44,950 nt of DNA from Halorubrum coriense DSM 10284 (GTDB taxonomy: Archaea; Halobacteriota; Halobacteria; Halobacteriales; Haloferacaceae): contig NZ_AOJL01000029.1 of the NCBI RefSeq assembly GCF_000337035.1, positions 1-44,950 of the forward strand, in the 5' to 3' direction. This document shows, in pieces, positions 31,380-39,498 of this stretch. Made by a program: the position numbers and the translations under genes. The notes under the pieces are model-generated. The model saw nothing but the letters and a program-made list of their open reading frames with translations, ran no database searches and had not been told where the DNA came from. Numbering within the stretch: the first letter of the stretch is position 1; each line of letters opens with the position of its first letter.

Positions 31380-32267
31380 TCAGAGCTCGATCCGGTCGAC
31401 GATCGGGCCGTTCCCGTCCGTCCCGTCGCTGTGGGTGTTGATCGCGACGGTCCGGACCCGGTCTTCGAGGAGGGACCCGTCGATCTTCGCCTTCAGCAGC
31501 GAGTCCACTTGGTAGACGCCGGCGGCGTTGTTCATCCGGATCACGACCTGAACCGGCGTCTCGTCGCCCTGCCGCAGCGAGACGCGCTCGATCGCCTGCG
31601 AGGAGACGGTGTTGATCCCGCGGCCGCCCTCCTCGTAGGGGACCCGCGAGCGACCGCGCTCCATGTCGAGGCCGTCGGCGATCCGGACGACGCCCGCCTC
31701 CAGCGTCAGCGGCTGCTCCTCGGTGTGGTGACAGAGGATCGCGTGGAGCACCTCGGCCTTCACGCGGACGCGGTCCGCCACGCCGTAGAAGGAGGGGAGG
31801 AGGTCGTCTAAGAGGTCCGCCGCCAGCGGGATCGAGTAGTACGGGTGGTCGTGGCGGTGGACGACGTGGCCGATGTCGTGGAGCGTCGCCGCCAGCGCGA
31901 CGATCACCGGCTCGTCGGCCTCGTCGAGCCCCTGCTGGCGCGCGCCGTTGAACTCGACGCCGCCGGACTTGAGTAGGTCGTACAGCCGGAGGGCGCGGTC
32001 GCGGACGATCTCGACGTGTTTGGCCCCGTGGTCGTTGTACCCCTTCCTGGCGACCGGGTTGACGTTCTGCGCCTCGAGATAGGCGACGATCTCCTCGTCC
32101 GACGTGAGCCGCGCGAGGACCTCGTTGAGCCGTTCGTCCGGGAACGCGTGCGCGGCGTCCGGATCGTACTCGTGGCGGTCCGCGTCGGTGTCGTCGACGA
32201 CTTCGTCGCGCGCGGCGGGCGCGCCGCTCGCGGTCGGGTCGGGGGCGTCGTCGGCAGGGTCGCTCAT
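31380..32267 (-). CDS. HD-domain metal-dependent phosphohydrolase
   Basis: A 295-residue protein starting at MSDPADDAPD, after which comes an acidic N-terminal tail of about 45 residues. The HD-domain residues are visible: His in NDHGAKHVEIV, the HD pair in TLHDIGHVVHRHDHPYYS, further His in AILCHHTEEQPL, and a late Asp in RIADGLDMERGRSR. The C-terminal part (VQVVIRMNNAAGVYQVDSLLKAKI) is a separate beta-rich module. HD proteins of this type hydrolyse phosphomonoesters or nucleotides; the substrate is unknown. The minus-strand CATTTATG element at 32293-32300, about 28 bases before the start, gives a leaderless promoter. It is divergent from the lysine operon. Confidence 0.85.
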   Translation of the reverse strand: MSDPADDAPDPTASGAPAARDEVVDDTDADRHEYDPDAAHAFPDERLNEVLARLTSDEEIVAYLEAQNVNPVARKGYNDHGAKHVEIVRDRALRLYDLLKSGGVEFNGARQQGLDEADEPVIVALAATLHDIGHVVHRHDHPYYSIPLAADLLDDLLPSFYGVADRVRVKAEVLHAILCHHTEEQPLTLEAGVVRIADGLDMERGRSRVPYEEGGRGINTVSSQAIERVSLRQGDETPVQVVIRMNNAAGVYQVDSLLKAKIDGSLLEDRVRTVAINTHSDGTDGNGPIVDRIEL

Positions 32268-32292
32268 GCGTCTCACAGAGTCGCCCGGTCGG

Positions 32293-32300
32293 CATAAATG
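32293..32300 (-). promoter_or_regulatory. TATA box of the HD-hydrolase gene
   Basis: On the minus strand it reads CATTTATG, centred about 29 bases before the ATG at 32267. Confidence 0.6.
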
Positions 32301-32398
32301 TGCGAGGCGCGGGGTCCGGGCGTCCGGTGCGCGACGGCTCTCCGCCGGGAGCGGGACGCGTCGACCGCCCTCGCGGCAGTTTCGACCCGAGACACAAC

Positions 32399-32663
32399 GT
32401 ATAAGCGCGCGACCGTTCCATGTGTCGGTGTGACCCGACCCGCGTTCGCCTGCGGTCAGCCGTCCGCGCCAGCGACGCGGCTCTTCTCGAAAAAACGCGC
32501 GTGATCCGTCCGCCGGCGGGAGTGGCGACCCCGTCCCGGACGACCCCCGACTCGCGGCGCTCCGGCCGCGCGGGCGTCTCGCCTCGCGACCGGATCCCGC
32601 GACCGTCTCGTCTCACGACCGACGCCGCTCGCGATCGACACAGCACCCACCCACACTGAACCC
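32399..32663 (+). promoter_or_regulatory. Promoter and unusually long leader of the lysine operon
   Basis: GTATAAG (32399-32405) is the only good plus-strand TATA box between the HD gene and dapA. It predicts a start near 32428 and so a leader of about 235 bases, while most genes here look leaderless. The whole gap (32268-32663, 396 bases) holds no gene I accept. A run of six A's lies at 32489-32494, and several GC-rich self-complementary segments follow. Confidence 0.45.
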
Positions 32664-33656
32664 ATGACGGACACGACGACAACCACGCCGTACGCGACGA
32701 CCGACCGAGAACCGACCGACGCGCCCTTCGAGGGCGTCTACCCGGCGATGACGACTCCATTCACCGACGACGACGCCGTCGACCACGACCAGCTCGCGGC
32801 GAACGCCCGCTACCTCGAGCGCGCGGGCGTCGACGGCGTCGTCCCCGTCGGTTCGACCGGCGAGTCGGCGACGATGAGCCACGACGAACACGTCGCGGTG
32901 ATCGAGACGGTCCGCGACGCGCTCGACGACATCCCCGTGATCGCGGGGACCGGCTCGAACAACACCGCCGAGGCGCTCTCGCTGTCGCGGCGCGCGGCCG
33001 ACGCGGGCGCCGACGGCCTCCTGCTCATCTCGCCGTACTACAACAAGCCCGAGCCGCAGGGGTTCCTCGACCACTACCGGACCGTCGCCGACGCGGTCGA
33101 CCTCCCGCAGATCGTCTACAACGTCCCGAGCCGCACCGGCGAGTCGATCCCGGCGGACGTGACGGTCGAACTCGCCGAGCATCCGAACATCCGGGGGTAC
33201 AAGGCTGCCTCCGGCGACCTCAACCTGATCAGCGAGGTCGTCGAACGGACTCGCGACGAGGCGTTCGCGGTGCTGTCGGGCGACGACGGGCTCACGCTCC
33301 CCGTCCTCTCTATCGGGGGGACGGGCACGATCAGCGTGGTCGCCAACGTCGAGCCCGAGCGCACCTGCGCGATGGTCGGCGCGGCGCTCTCCGGAGACTA
33401 CGACCGGGCGCGGACGCTCCACCACGAACTGTCGCCGCTCGTCCGCGAGCTGTTCGCCGAGACGAACCCCATCCCGGTGAAGGAGGCGATGCACATTCGC
33501 GGACGCGGCGGCCCCCGCGTCCGCTCGCCGCTATCGCGGCTCTCCGCGGACCGCCGCGAGTCGCTCCGCGAGCTGCTGGCCGCGTACGACGGGCACGCGC
33601 CGGGCGCGCTCGACCCGACGGTCGCCGACCCCGCGGCGACGGGGGACGCGGAATGA
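32664..33656 (+). CDS. dapA: 4-hydroxy-tetrahydrodipicolinate synthase
   Basis: First committed enzyme of lysine synthesis by the diaminopimelate route, condensing pyruvate with aspartate semialdehyde. The 330-residue TIM barrel shows the N-terminal GVYPAMTTPFTDD, GVVPVGSTGESATM, the catalytic-triad Tyr in YNVPSRTG (Y152) and the Schiff-base Lys in RGYKAASGD (K180). An N-terminal tail of about 22 residues rich in Thr precedes the barrel, and a 25-residue tail follows it. The gene is the first of a six-gene operon and its stop overlaps dapB (ATGA). The ATG at 32664 is kept as start although an internal start nearer the barrel is possible. Confidence 0.95.
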   Translation: MTDTTTTTPYATTDREPTDAPFEGVYPAMTTPFTDDDAVDHDQLAANARYLERAGVDGVVPVGSTGESATMSHDEHVAVIETVRDALDDIPVIAGTGSNNTAEALSLSRRAADAGADGLLLISPYYNKPEPQGFLDHYRTVADAVDLPQIVYNVPSRTGESIPADVTVELAEHPNIRGYKAASGDLNLISEVVERTRDEAFAVLSGDDGLTLPVLSIGGTGTISVVANVEPERTCAMVGAALSGDYDRARTLHHELSPLVRELFAETNPIPVKEAMHIRGRGGPRVRSPLSRLSADRRESLRELLAAYDGHAPGALDPTVADPAATGDAE

Positions 33657-34462
33657 CCGACTCGGTCGATCCGACCGCCGCCGACCTCAGGATCGCCGTC
33701 ACGGGTGCCGGCGGCCGCATGGGCCGCGAGGTGATCGAGGCCGCCGCCGACCGCGAGGGTGTCGCGGTCGCGGTCGCCGTCAACCGGACCGAGACCGATC
33801 CGGTGGCTGGCGTCGCGGTCGAGGACGCCGACCGCCTCGACGAACTGCTCGCGAGCGTGGCGCCGGACGTCCTCGTCGACTTCACCGGCCCCGACTCGGC
33901 GGTCGCGTACGCCGGGGCCTGCGCCGACGCCGGCGTCCCGCTCGTGACGGGTACGACCGGGTTCGCGGACGCCCAGATCGACGCCCTCCGCGCCGCGAGC
34001 GACGCGGTGCCGGTCCTCAAGGCGTCGAACTTCGCGCGCGGCGTGGCCGCGCTCCGCCGGGCGGTCCGCGAGGCCGCCGCGGCGCTGCCCGGCTACGACG
34101 TCGAACTGACCGAGACGCACCACAACGCGAAGCGCGACGCCCCCTCCGGCACCGCGAAGTCGATCCTCGACGACGTGGCGGGCGTCCGCCACGACCTCGA
34201 CGAGCGCGTCCACGGCCGCGAGGGCGACGCGCCGCGCCGGTCCGGAGAGATTGGCGTCCACGCCCGCCGCGCGGGCGACGTGACCGGTGAACACGAGGTC
34301 CTGCTGGCCGGCAACCGCGAGACCCTCGAACTCACGCACCGCGCCGGCGACCGCGGGGTGTTCGCCGAGGGGGCGCTCGACGCGGCCGCGTGGCTCGCCG
34401 ACCGCGACCCGGGCTGGTACGGGTTCGGCGACGTGTTGGACGCCGGAGGGACCGATGAATAA
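33653..34462 (+). CDS. dapB: 4-hydroxy-tetrahydrodipicolinate reductase
   Basis: NAD(P)H-dependent reductase producing tetrahydrodipicolinate from the DapA product. The 269 residues include the N-terminal Rossmann motif (AVTGAGGRMGREV), the central VTGTTGF segment, the catalytic histidine pair in ELTETHHNAKRDAPSGTA and the C-terminal TGEHEVLLAG with RAGDRGVFAEGAL. It overlaps dapA by four bases (ATGA). Length is normal for the family. Acts in the cytoplasm as the second step of the operon's pathway. Confidence 0.95.
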   Translation: MTDSVDPTAADLRIAVTGAGGRMGREVIEAAADREGVAVAVAVNRTETDPVAGVAVEDADRLDELLASVAPDVLVDFTGPDSAVAYAGACADAGVPLVTGTTGFADAQIDALRAASDAVPVLKASNFARGVAALRRAVREAAAALPGYDVELTETHHNAKRDAPSGTAKSILDDVAGVRHDLDERVHGREGDAPRRSGEIGVHARRAGDVTGEHEVLLAGNRETLELTHRAGDRGVFAEGALDAAAWLADRDPGWYGFGDVLDAGGTDE

Positions 34463-34487
34463 CTCCCGAACATGCGAGTATCGACGA

Positions 34488-34496
34488 GTAAATACC
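34488..34496 (+). promoter_or_regulatory. Internal TATA-like box before dapD
   Basis: AGTAAATAC is centred about 28 bases before the dapD ATG, in the only gap (57 bases) of the lysine operon. It could drive dapD-lysA-dapF-dapE independently of the dapA leader. Confidence 0.5.
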
Positions 34497-34519
34497 GACA
34501 CTCATCTATACACCATCCA

Positions 34520-35359
34520 ATGAGTCTCGAAGCCGACGTCGCCGATCTGTGGAATCGCTATCAGGACGGACTGACCGCCGCGGACGCGACCGACGCGGAC
34601 GCGGCCGTCGTCGACGAGTTCCTCGCCGCCCTGGAGGCGGGCGAGGTCCGCGCCGCCGAGAAGACCGGCGACGACGTGACCTCGTGGGAGGCCAACGAGT
34701 GGGTCAAGCGGGGCATCCTGCTCAACTTCGGGCTGCGCGAGACGGCGCCGCGCGAGTACGGCGGCGTCACCTACCACGACGTGCTCCCGCTGCGCGACAC
34801 CGACGACCTCGCGGAGCGCGGCACCCGCAACACGCCGGACGGCACCGTCATCCGGCGCGGCGCGTACCTCGGGAGCGACTGTATCATGATGAGCCCCTCG
34901 TTCGTCAACATGGGCGCGTACGTCGGCGACGGCACGCTCGTCGACTCCTGTGACACCGTCGGCTCCTGCGCCCAGCTGGGCGAGAACGTTAAGCTCGGCG
35001 CGAACACGCTGATCGGCGGCGTCCTCGAACCCGTCGAGGACGCGCCGGTGGTGATCGAGGACGGCGTCTCGCTGGGCGCGGGCTGTCGGGTCACGAGCGG
35101 GTTCCGCGTCGGCGAGAACTCGATCGTCGGCGAGAACACCCTGCTCACGCCGCGGATCCCGGTCTACGACCTCGTCGAGGAGGAGGTCGTCTACGGTCAC
35201 CTCCCGGCCGAGCGCCGCGCGTTCACCCGGATGGTCGAGTCGTCGGTGGGCGACCACGACCTCTTCGAGGGCGGCGCGTACAAGCCCGCGGTCGTGGCGA
35301 CGCACGTCGAGGAGGAGACGCTGGAGGCGACCCGGCGGGAGGACGCGCTCCGCGAATGA
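34520..35359 (+). CDS. dapD: Tetrahydrodipicolinate N-succinyltransferase
   Basis: Transfers succinyl from succinyl-CoA to tetrahydrodipicolinate, which defines the succinylase branch of the DAP route. The 279-residue protein has an N-terminal helical part and then a left-handed beta helix made of hexapeptide repeats (GAYLGSDCIMMSPSFVNMGAYVG, GDGTLVDSCDTVGSCAQLGENVKLG) with the conserved SVSLGAGCRVTSG-like turn (GVSLGAGCRV). The start at MSLEADVADLW (34520) is supported by a TATA box; an upstream extension of 16 codons overlaps that promoter and is rejected. It overlaps lysA by four bases. Confidence 0.94.
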   Translation: MSLEADVADLWNRYQDGLTAADATDADAAVVDEFLAALEAGEVRAAEKTGDDVTSWEANEWVKRGILLNFGLRETAPREYGGVTYHDVLPLRDTDDLAERGTRNTPDGTVIRRGAYLGSDCIMMSPSFVNMGAYVGDGTLVDSCDTVGSCAQLGENVKLGANTLIGGVLEPVEDAPVVIEDGVSLGAGCRVTSGFRVGENSIVGENTLLTPRIPVYDLVEEEVVYGHLPAERRAFTRMVESSVGDHDLFEGGAYKPAVVATHVEEETLEATRREDALRE

Positions 35360-36702
35360 GCGACCCCGACGCGGCGGCCGGAGCGACCGACGGCGGGACC
35401 GGCGGCGACCCCCCGGTCCGTCGCGTGAGCGACTGGGACGGCGAGCGCCTCCGCGGGCTGGCCGACGCTCACGAGACGCCCCTGTACGTCCAGGACCTCG
35501 ACCGGGTCCGCGAGAACTGCGAGCGCCTGCTCGGGGCGTTCCCCGACGCAGACGTGCGGTACGCGGTCAAGGCACATACGGGCCAAGCGGTCTTGGAGGC
35601 CGTCCGCGACGCCGGCCTCGACGCGGAGTGCGCCTCGGCGGGCGAGGTCGACCGCGCGCTCGCGGCCGGCTTCGACGGCTCGCGGCTCCACTACACGGCG
35701 GTCAATCCGCCCGCCCGCGACCTCGACTACGTCGTCGGCGTCGCGGCGGCCGACCCGGACCTCACCGTCACCGTCGGCGCGGTCGACACCTTGGACCGGC
35801 TGGCCGAGCGCGGCTACGACGGTCGCGTGTGCGTCCGAGTGAACCCCGGCGTCGGCGCGGGCCACCACGAGAAGGTCACCACCGGCGGGGCCGCGAAGTT
35901 CGGGATCCCCTACGACCGCGCCGCGACGGCGGCACGGGACGCGGCCGAGCGCTTCGACGTGGTCGGGGTCCACGCCCACGCGGGCTCCGGGATCGACCCG
36001 GACCAGCTCGACAGCCATCGCGAACTGGTCGCGCGAATGGGCGAGTTGGCGCGCGATCTGACCGACCCGGACGGCGAGGGCGTCGCCCCGCTCGACCTCG
36101 AATACGTCGACGTCGGCGGCGGGTTCGGCGTCCCCTACCGGGAGGACGCCCCGGCGCTCGACCTGCCGGCCGTCGCCGACGCCACCCGGGAGGCGGTCGC
36201 GCCGCTCCCCGAGGGCGTCGACCTCGCGGTCGAACCCGGCCGCTACGTCGTCGCGGACGCGGGCGTCCTCCTGACGCAAGTGAACACGGTGAAGCCGACG
36301 CCGGACGAGACGGTCGTCGGCGTCGACGCGGGGATGACGGACCTCCTTCGTCCGTCGATGTACGACGCGTACCACCCGATCCGGAACCTCGGCGGGGCCG
36401 AGGGGGAGCCGTCGGCCGGCGAGCGGGAGGCAACCCCTGTCACGGTCGCCGGACCTATCTGTGAGACCGGCGATACCCTCGGCAGGGACCGCGCGCTCGC
36501 CGCGCCGGCCCGCGGGGACCTCCTCGCGGTCGGCGTCGCGGGCGCGTACGGATACGAGATGGCGAGCCAATACAACTCACGACCGCGACCCGCGGAGGTC
36601 GCGATCGACGACGGAACCGCGACGACGACCCGACGCCGAGAGACGCTCGGGGACCTGACGACGGTCGAACGCGAGGCGGCGCGGCAGGGGGCCGAGCGAT
36701 GA
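35356..36702 (+). CDS. lysA: Diaminopimelate decarboxylase
   Basis: PLP enzyme that converts meso-diaminopimelate to lysine, the last step of the pathway. The 448 residues form the alanine-racemase-like barrel with the PLP lysine K72 (VRYAVKAHTG), then GVHAHAGSGID, the glycine loop DVGGGFGVPY, EPGRYVVADAG and the active-site GPICETGDTLGRD near the C-terminus, ending in GYEMASQYNSRPRP. An acidic N-terminal extension of about 25 residues precedes the enzyme. Four-base overlaps with dapD and dapF indicate coupled translation. Confidence 0.96.
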   Translation: MSDPDAAAGATDGGTGGDPPVRRVSDWDGERLRGLADAHETPLYVQDLDRVRENCERLLGAFPDADVRYAVKAHTGQAVLEAVRDAGLDAECASAGEVDRALAAGFDGSRLHYTAVNPPARDLDYVVGVAAADPDLTVTVGAVDTLDRLAERGYDGRVCVRVNPGVGAGHHEKVTTGGAAKFGIPYDRAATAARDAAERFDVVGVHAHAGSGIDPDQLDSHRELVARMGELARDLTDPDGEGVAPLDLEYVDVGGGFGVPYREDAPALDLPAVADATREAVAPLPEGVDLAVEPGRYVVADAGVLLTQVNTVKPTPDETVVGVDAGMTDLLRPSMYDAYHPIRNLGGAEGEPSAGEREATPVTVAGPICETGDTLGRDRALAAPARGDLLAVGVAGAYGYEMASQYNSRPRPAEVAIDDGTATTTRRRETLGDLTTVEREAARQGAER

Positions 36703-37643
36703 ACACCCACGCCGTCCCGGTGGAGAAGTACCACGGCACGGGCAACGACTTCCTCGTCGTCGACGCGGCCGCCGAGAGCGTCGGGGACCGCGCGGCGTTC
36801 TCGCGGGCGCACTGCGACCGCGAGACGGGCGTCGACGGCCGCGACTTCGACGCGGACGAGCGCGGCGCGCGCTCGGACCGGCGCGGCGCGGACGGCGTCC
36901 TCTTCCTCAGCGTCGCGGAGCGGTTCGACCCGACCCGCGTCGTGATGACGCTGGTCCAGCCGGACGGCTCCACCGCGACGATGTGCGGCAACGGCGCCCG
37001 GGTCGTCGCGCGGTGGGCCCACGACCGGACCGGCGACCGCGAGTTCATGATCGACACGCAGGCCGGCACCCGCCGCGCCACCGTGTCCGCGGACGCGGCC
37101 GCGGCCACCATCGAGATGGGCGTCCCGACGTTCGACCCCCGCCGCGTCCCGGTCGCTCGCGAGGACCCCGAGGCGGGCGAACCCCTGATCGACGAACCGG
37201 TCGAAGGGCTGACCGTCACCGCCGTCAACACCGGCGTCCCGCACGCGGTCGCGTTTATCGACGGCGGCCGCGACGACCCCGACGGGGTCGACGGCGCCGA
37301 CCTCGACGCGGTCGCGCCCCCGGTCCGGCACGCCGACGCCTTCCCCGAGGGCGCGAACGTGAACCTCGCGGCGGTCGTCGACGACGGGCGCGGCGGCGGC
37401 CCCGCGGTCCTCGACCAGCGCACCTTCGAGCGCGGCGTCGAGGGGGAGACGCGCTCCTGCGGCACCGGCGCGGTCGCGGTCGTCGCGGCCGCCCGGCGAC
37501 TCGGACTGATCGACGGCGAGGCCGCGGTGAGCCGTCCCCCGGGCGGCGAACTGGAGATCACCGTACCCGACGCGGGCCACGCCACCTTGACCGGCCCCGT
37601 CGCCCACGAGTTCTCGGGGACGCTCCCCGCCGACCCGCGATGA
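36699..37643 (+). CDS. dapF: Diaminopimelate epimerase
   Basis: Converts LL- to meso-diaminopimelate using two cysteines as acid and base. Both are visible: C96 in MCGNGARV and C254 in RSCGTGAVA. The N-terminus has the family motif VEKYHGTGNDFLVVDA. At 314 residues it is slightly longer than bacterial forms, partly from an acidic insertion near residues 45-60. It overlaps lysA and dapE by four bases each. Its presence after lysA fits a gene order selected for joint expression and not for reaction order. Confidence 0.95.
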   Translation: MNTHAVPVEKYHGTGNDFLVVDAAAESVGDRAAFSRAHCDRETGVDGRDFDADERGARSDRRGADGVLFLSVAERFDPTRVVMTLVQPDGSTATMCGNGARVVARWAHDRTGDREFMIDTQAGTRRATVSADAAAATIEMGVPTFDPRRVPVAREDPEAGEPLIDEPVEGLTVTAVNTGVPHAVAFIDGGRDDPDGVDGADLDAVAPPVRHADAFPEGANVNLAAVVDDGRGGGPAVLDQRTFERGVEGETRSCGTGAVAVVAAARRLGLIDGEAAVSRPPGGELEITVPDAGHATLTGPVAHEFSGTLPADPR

Positions 37644-38863
37644 GCGCCGGCAGCGACGCCGACTCGGGTCGCGGCTCCGACTTCGACCCGGTCTCGTTCC
37701 TCGAAGACGCGGTTCGGATCCCCTCTCACGAGTCGGTCGACGGGGTCCGCGAGTTCGTCGTCGAGACGCTCGACCGACGCGGGGCCGACCCGGCGGTCGT
37801 CGCGGACGGCTGCGTCCTCGCGGAGAAGCGCTCCCCGGCCCCCGAGGCCGGCCCGCACCTCGTGTTGAACACGCACCTCGACACGGTGACGCCGCACGTC
37901 CCGTTCGAGCGCGGCGAGGCGACCGCGGACGAGCGCGGCGGACCCGAGTCGGACGCCGCCGGTGAGGCGGTGATCCGCGGTCGCGGTTCCTGCGACGCGA
38001 AGGGGCCGCTGGCGGCGCTCCTCGCGGGCTTCTTCGTCGCCGACCCCGACCGGGGACGGATCACGCTCGCGCTCACGCCCGACGAGGAGGCGCTGTCGCT
38101 CGGCGCGGCGGCGCTGACCGGACGGCTTCCGGGGACCAACGACCGCCTCGACGGCGACCTGTTCGTCGTCGGCGAGCCGACGGGCCTCGACGTCTGTACC
38201 GCCGCGAAGGGGCGGTTCCAAGCGACCGTCGAGCTGTCCGGGACCGCCGCGCACGCCGCGGAGTTCGCGGGCGCGAACGCGGTCGCCGCCGCGGAGGACG
38301 CGCTCGCCGCGATTCGGACGTTCGACGCGGCCGCGGCCGACCACCCGCAGCTGGGGGCTCCGAAGCTCACGCCGACCGTCATCGGAGGCGGCGCGGCGAC
38401 GAACCAGGTGCCGGCGGACTGCGAGATCACGGTCGATCGGCGGAGCGTGCCGCCTGAGACCGCGGAAGCGTTCCGGGAGTCGCTCGCGGACGCGGTGCGG
38501 GAATCGCTCGCCCCCGACCGCGGCGTCGACGCCGCGGTCGCGCTCACCGACCGCGAGTCGCCGTTCCTAGAGGCGTTCGCGACGGAGCCGGACCACGAAC
38601 TCGTCCGGGCGGTCGCCGACGCGGCGCGTGACGCGACCGACGCGGCGGCCCTCCCGACCGGCCGGGGCGGCGACGTCCGACCGTTCGGCGCGGCGACCGA
38701 GGCCTCGTACTTCGCGCCGGCCCCGACGGTCGTGTTCGGGCCGGGCGACCTCGCCGACGAGTCGGGCGCGGTCGCGCACGCCGAGCGGGAGTACGTCCGG
38801 GTGCGCGAGGTCGAGGCGGCCGCGGCGACCGTCGAGTGCGCGGTGGCGGCGCTACTCGAGTAG
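37640..38863 (+). CDS. dapE: Succinyl-diaminopimelate desuccinylase (M20 family)
   Basis: Zinc-dependent M20 amidohydrolase that removes succinate from N-succinyl-LL-DAP, matching the succinyltransferase DapD in the same operon. The 407-residue sequence has metal and catalytic motifs HLDTVTPHVPF, GRGSCDAKGPLAALL and TPDEEALSLGA, a dimerisation domain with GTAAHAAEFAGANA, and GPGDLADESGAVAHAEREYV near the C-terminus. M20 enzymes can have other substrates, but the operon context supports DapE. The succinyl-DAP aminotransferase, aspartokinase and aspartate-semialdehyde dehydrogenase needed for a full route are not in this window. Last gene of the operon. Confidence 0.88.
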   Translation: MSAGSDADSGRGSDFDPVSFLEDAVRIPSHESVDGVREFVVETLDRRGADPAVVADGCVLAEKRSPAPEAGPHLVLNTHLDTVTPHVPFERGEATADERGGPESDAAGEAVIRGRGSCDAKGPLAALLAGFFVADPDRGRITLALTPDEEALSLGAAALTGRLPGTNDRLDGDLFVVGEPTGLDVCTAAKGRFQATVELSGTAAHAAEFAGANAVAAAEDALAAIRTFDAAAADHPQLGAPKLTPTVIGGGAATNQVPADCEITVDRRSVPPETAEAFRESLADAVRESLAPDRGVDAAVALTDRESPFLEAFATEPDHELVRAVADAARDATDAAALPTGRGGDVRPFGAATEASYFAPAPTVVFGPGDLADESGAVAHAEREYVRVREVEAAAATVECAVAALLE

Positions 38864-38892
38864 CCCTCCGAGCGCTGTGCCGCCGCTTCCGC

Positions 38893-39390
38893 TTACAGCA
38901 GGAACTTCTCTTCCTCCTCGGCGAGGTCGACGAAGTCGTCGGCCGCCTCGATCAGCTCGTCGGCGGCCGAGTTGCCGAACCCCATCGCCTCCACGCGGAC
39001 GCCCTCGTGGCGGAGGTGCGAACAGAGCCGGGCGAAGTCCCCGTCGCCGGTACAGAGGACGACGGTGTCGACGTGGCTCGCCAGCGAGACCGCGTCGAGG
39101 CTCATCCCGAGGTCCCAGTCGGCCTTCTTCGAACCGTCGGCGAACGTCTTGATCTCCTTGATCTTCGTCTCGAAGCCGATGTCGCGGAGCGCCTCGAAGA
39201 AGCTCTCCTCCTCGGGCGAGTCGGCGCGGATCACGTACGCGATGGCGCGGACGAGCGACCGGTCCGCAACGGCCCCGTCGAGGAGCCCGGAGTAGTCGAT
39301 GTTTCGGGAGTAGACGCTCTGTGCCGAGTGGTACAGGTTCTGCGAGTCCGCCAGCACCGCGACGCGCTGGTCCGGGTGAATGTCGGTCAT
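38893..39390 (-). CDS. NYN/PIN-like (LabA-type) nuclease-domain protein
   Basis: A 165-residue single-domain protein of the NYN superfamily. The acidic residues expected to bind metal are present: VLADSQNLYHSA near the N-terminus, KADWDLGMSLDAV in the middle, and CTGDGDFARL later. The C-terminal tail is strongly acidic (DDFVDLAEEEEKFLL). Such proteins act, or are predicted to act, as RNases. The start MTDIHPDQ at 39390 gives normal length. It is convergent with dapE, 29 bases away, and divergent from the AI-2E-type permease. Confidence 0.85.
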   Translation of the reverse strand: MTDIHPDQRVAVLADSQNLYHSAQSVYSRNIDYSGLLDGAVADRSLVRAIAYVIRADSPEEESFFEALRDIGFETKIKEIKTFADGSKKADWDLGMSLDAVSLASHVDTVVLCTGDGDFARLCSHLRHEGVRVEAMGFGNSAADELIEAADDFVDLAEEEEKFLL

Positions 39391-39467
39391 ACCCCCCTCT
39401 TCAGCGCCCGCCGTTAGGGGCTTTGGGATCCGCGCGACGGGTCGCACGGGATCGCGGTGACCACCAT

Positions 39468-39473
39468 GGTTTA
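39468..39473 (+). promoter_or_regulatory. TATA box of the AI-2E-type permease gene
   Basis: GGTTTATC is centred about 28 bases before the ATG at 39499. Confidence 0.55.
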
Positions 39474-39498
39474 TCCCGGACGCCGCTGACCGTGGCGC

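Noticed and set aside
32420-32659. 79-codon open frame filling the dapA leader and ending just before dapA
   Set aside because: Arg-rich, with no recognisable domain; its ATG lies before the transcription start predicted from the TATA box. Kept only as a low-probability leader peptide.
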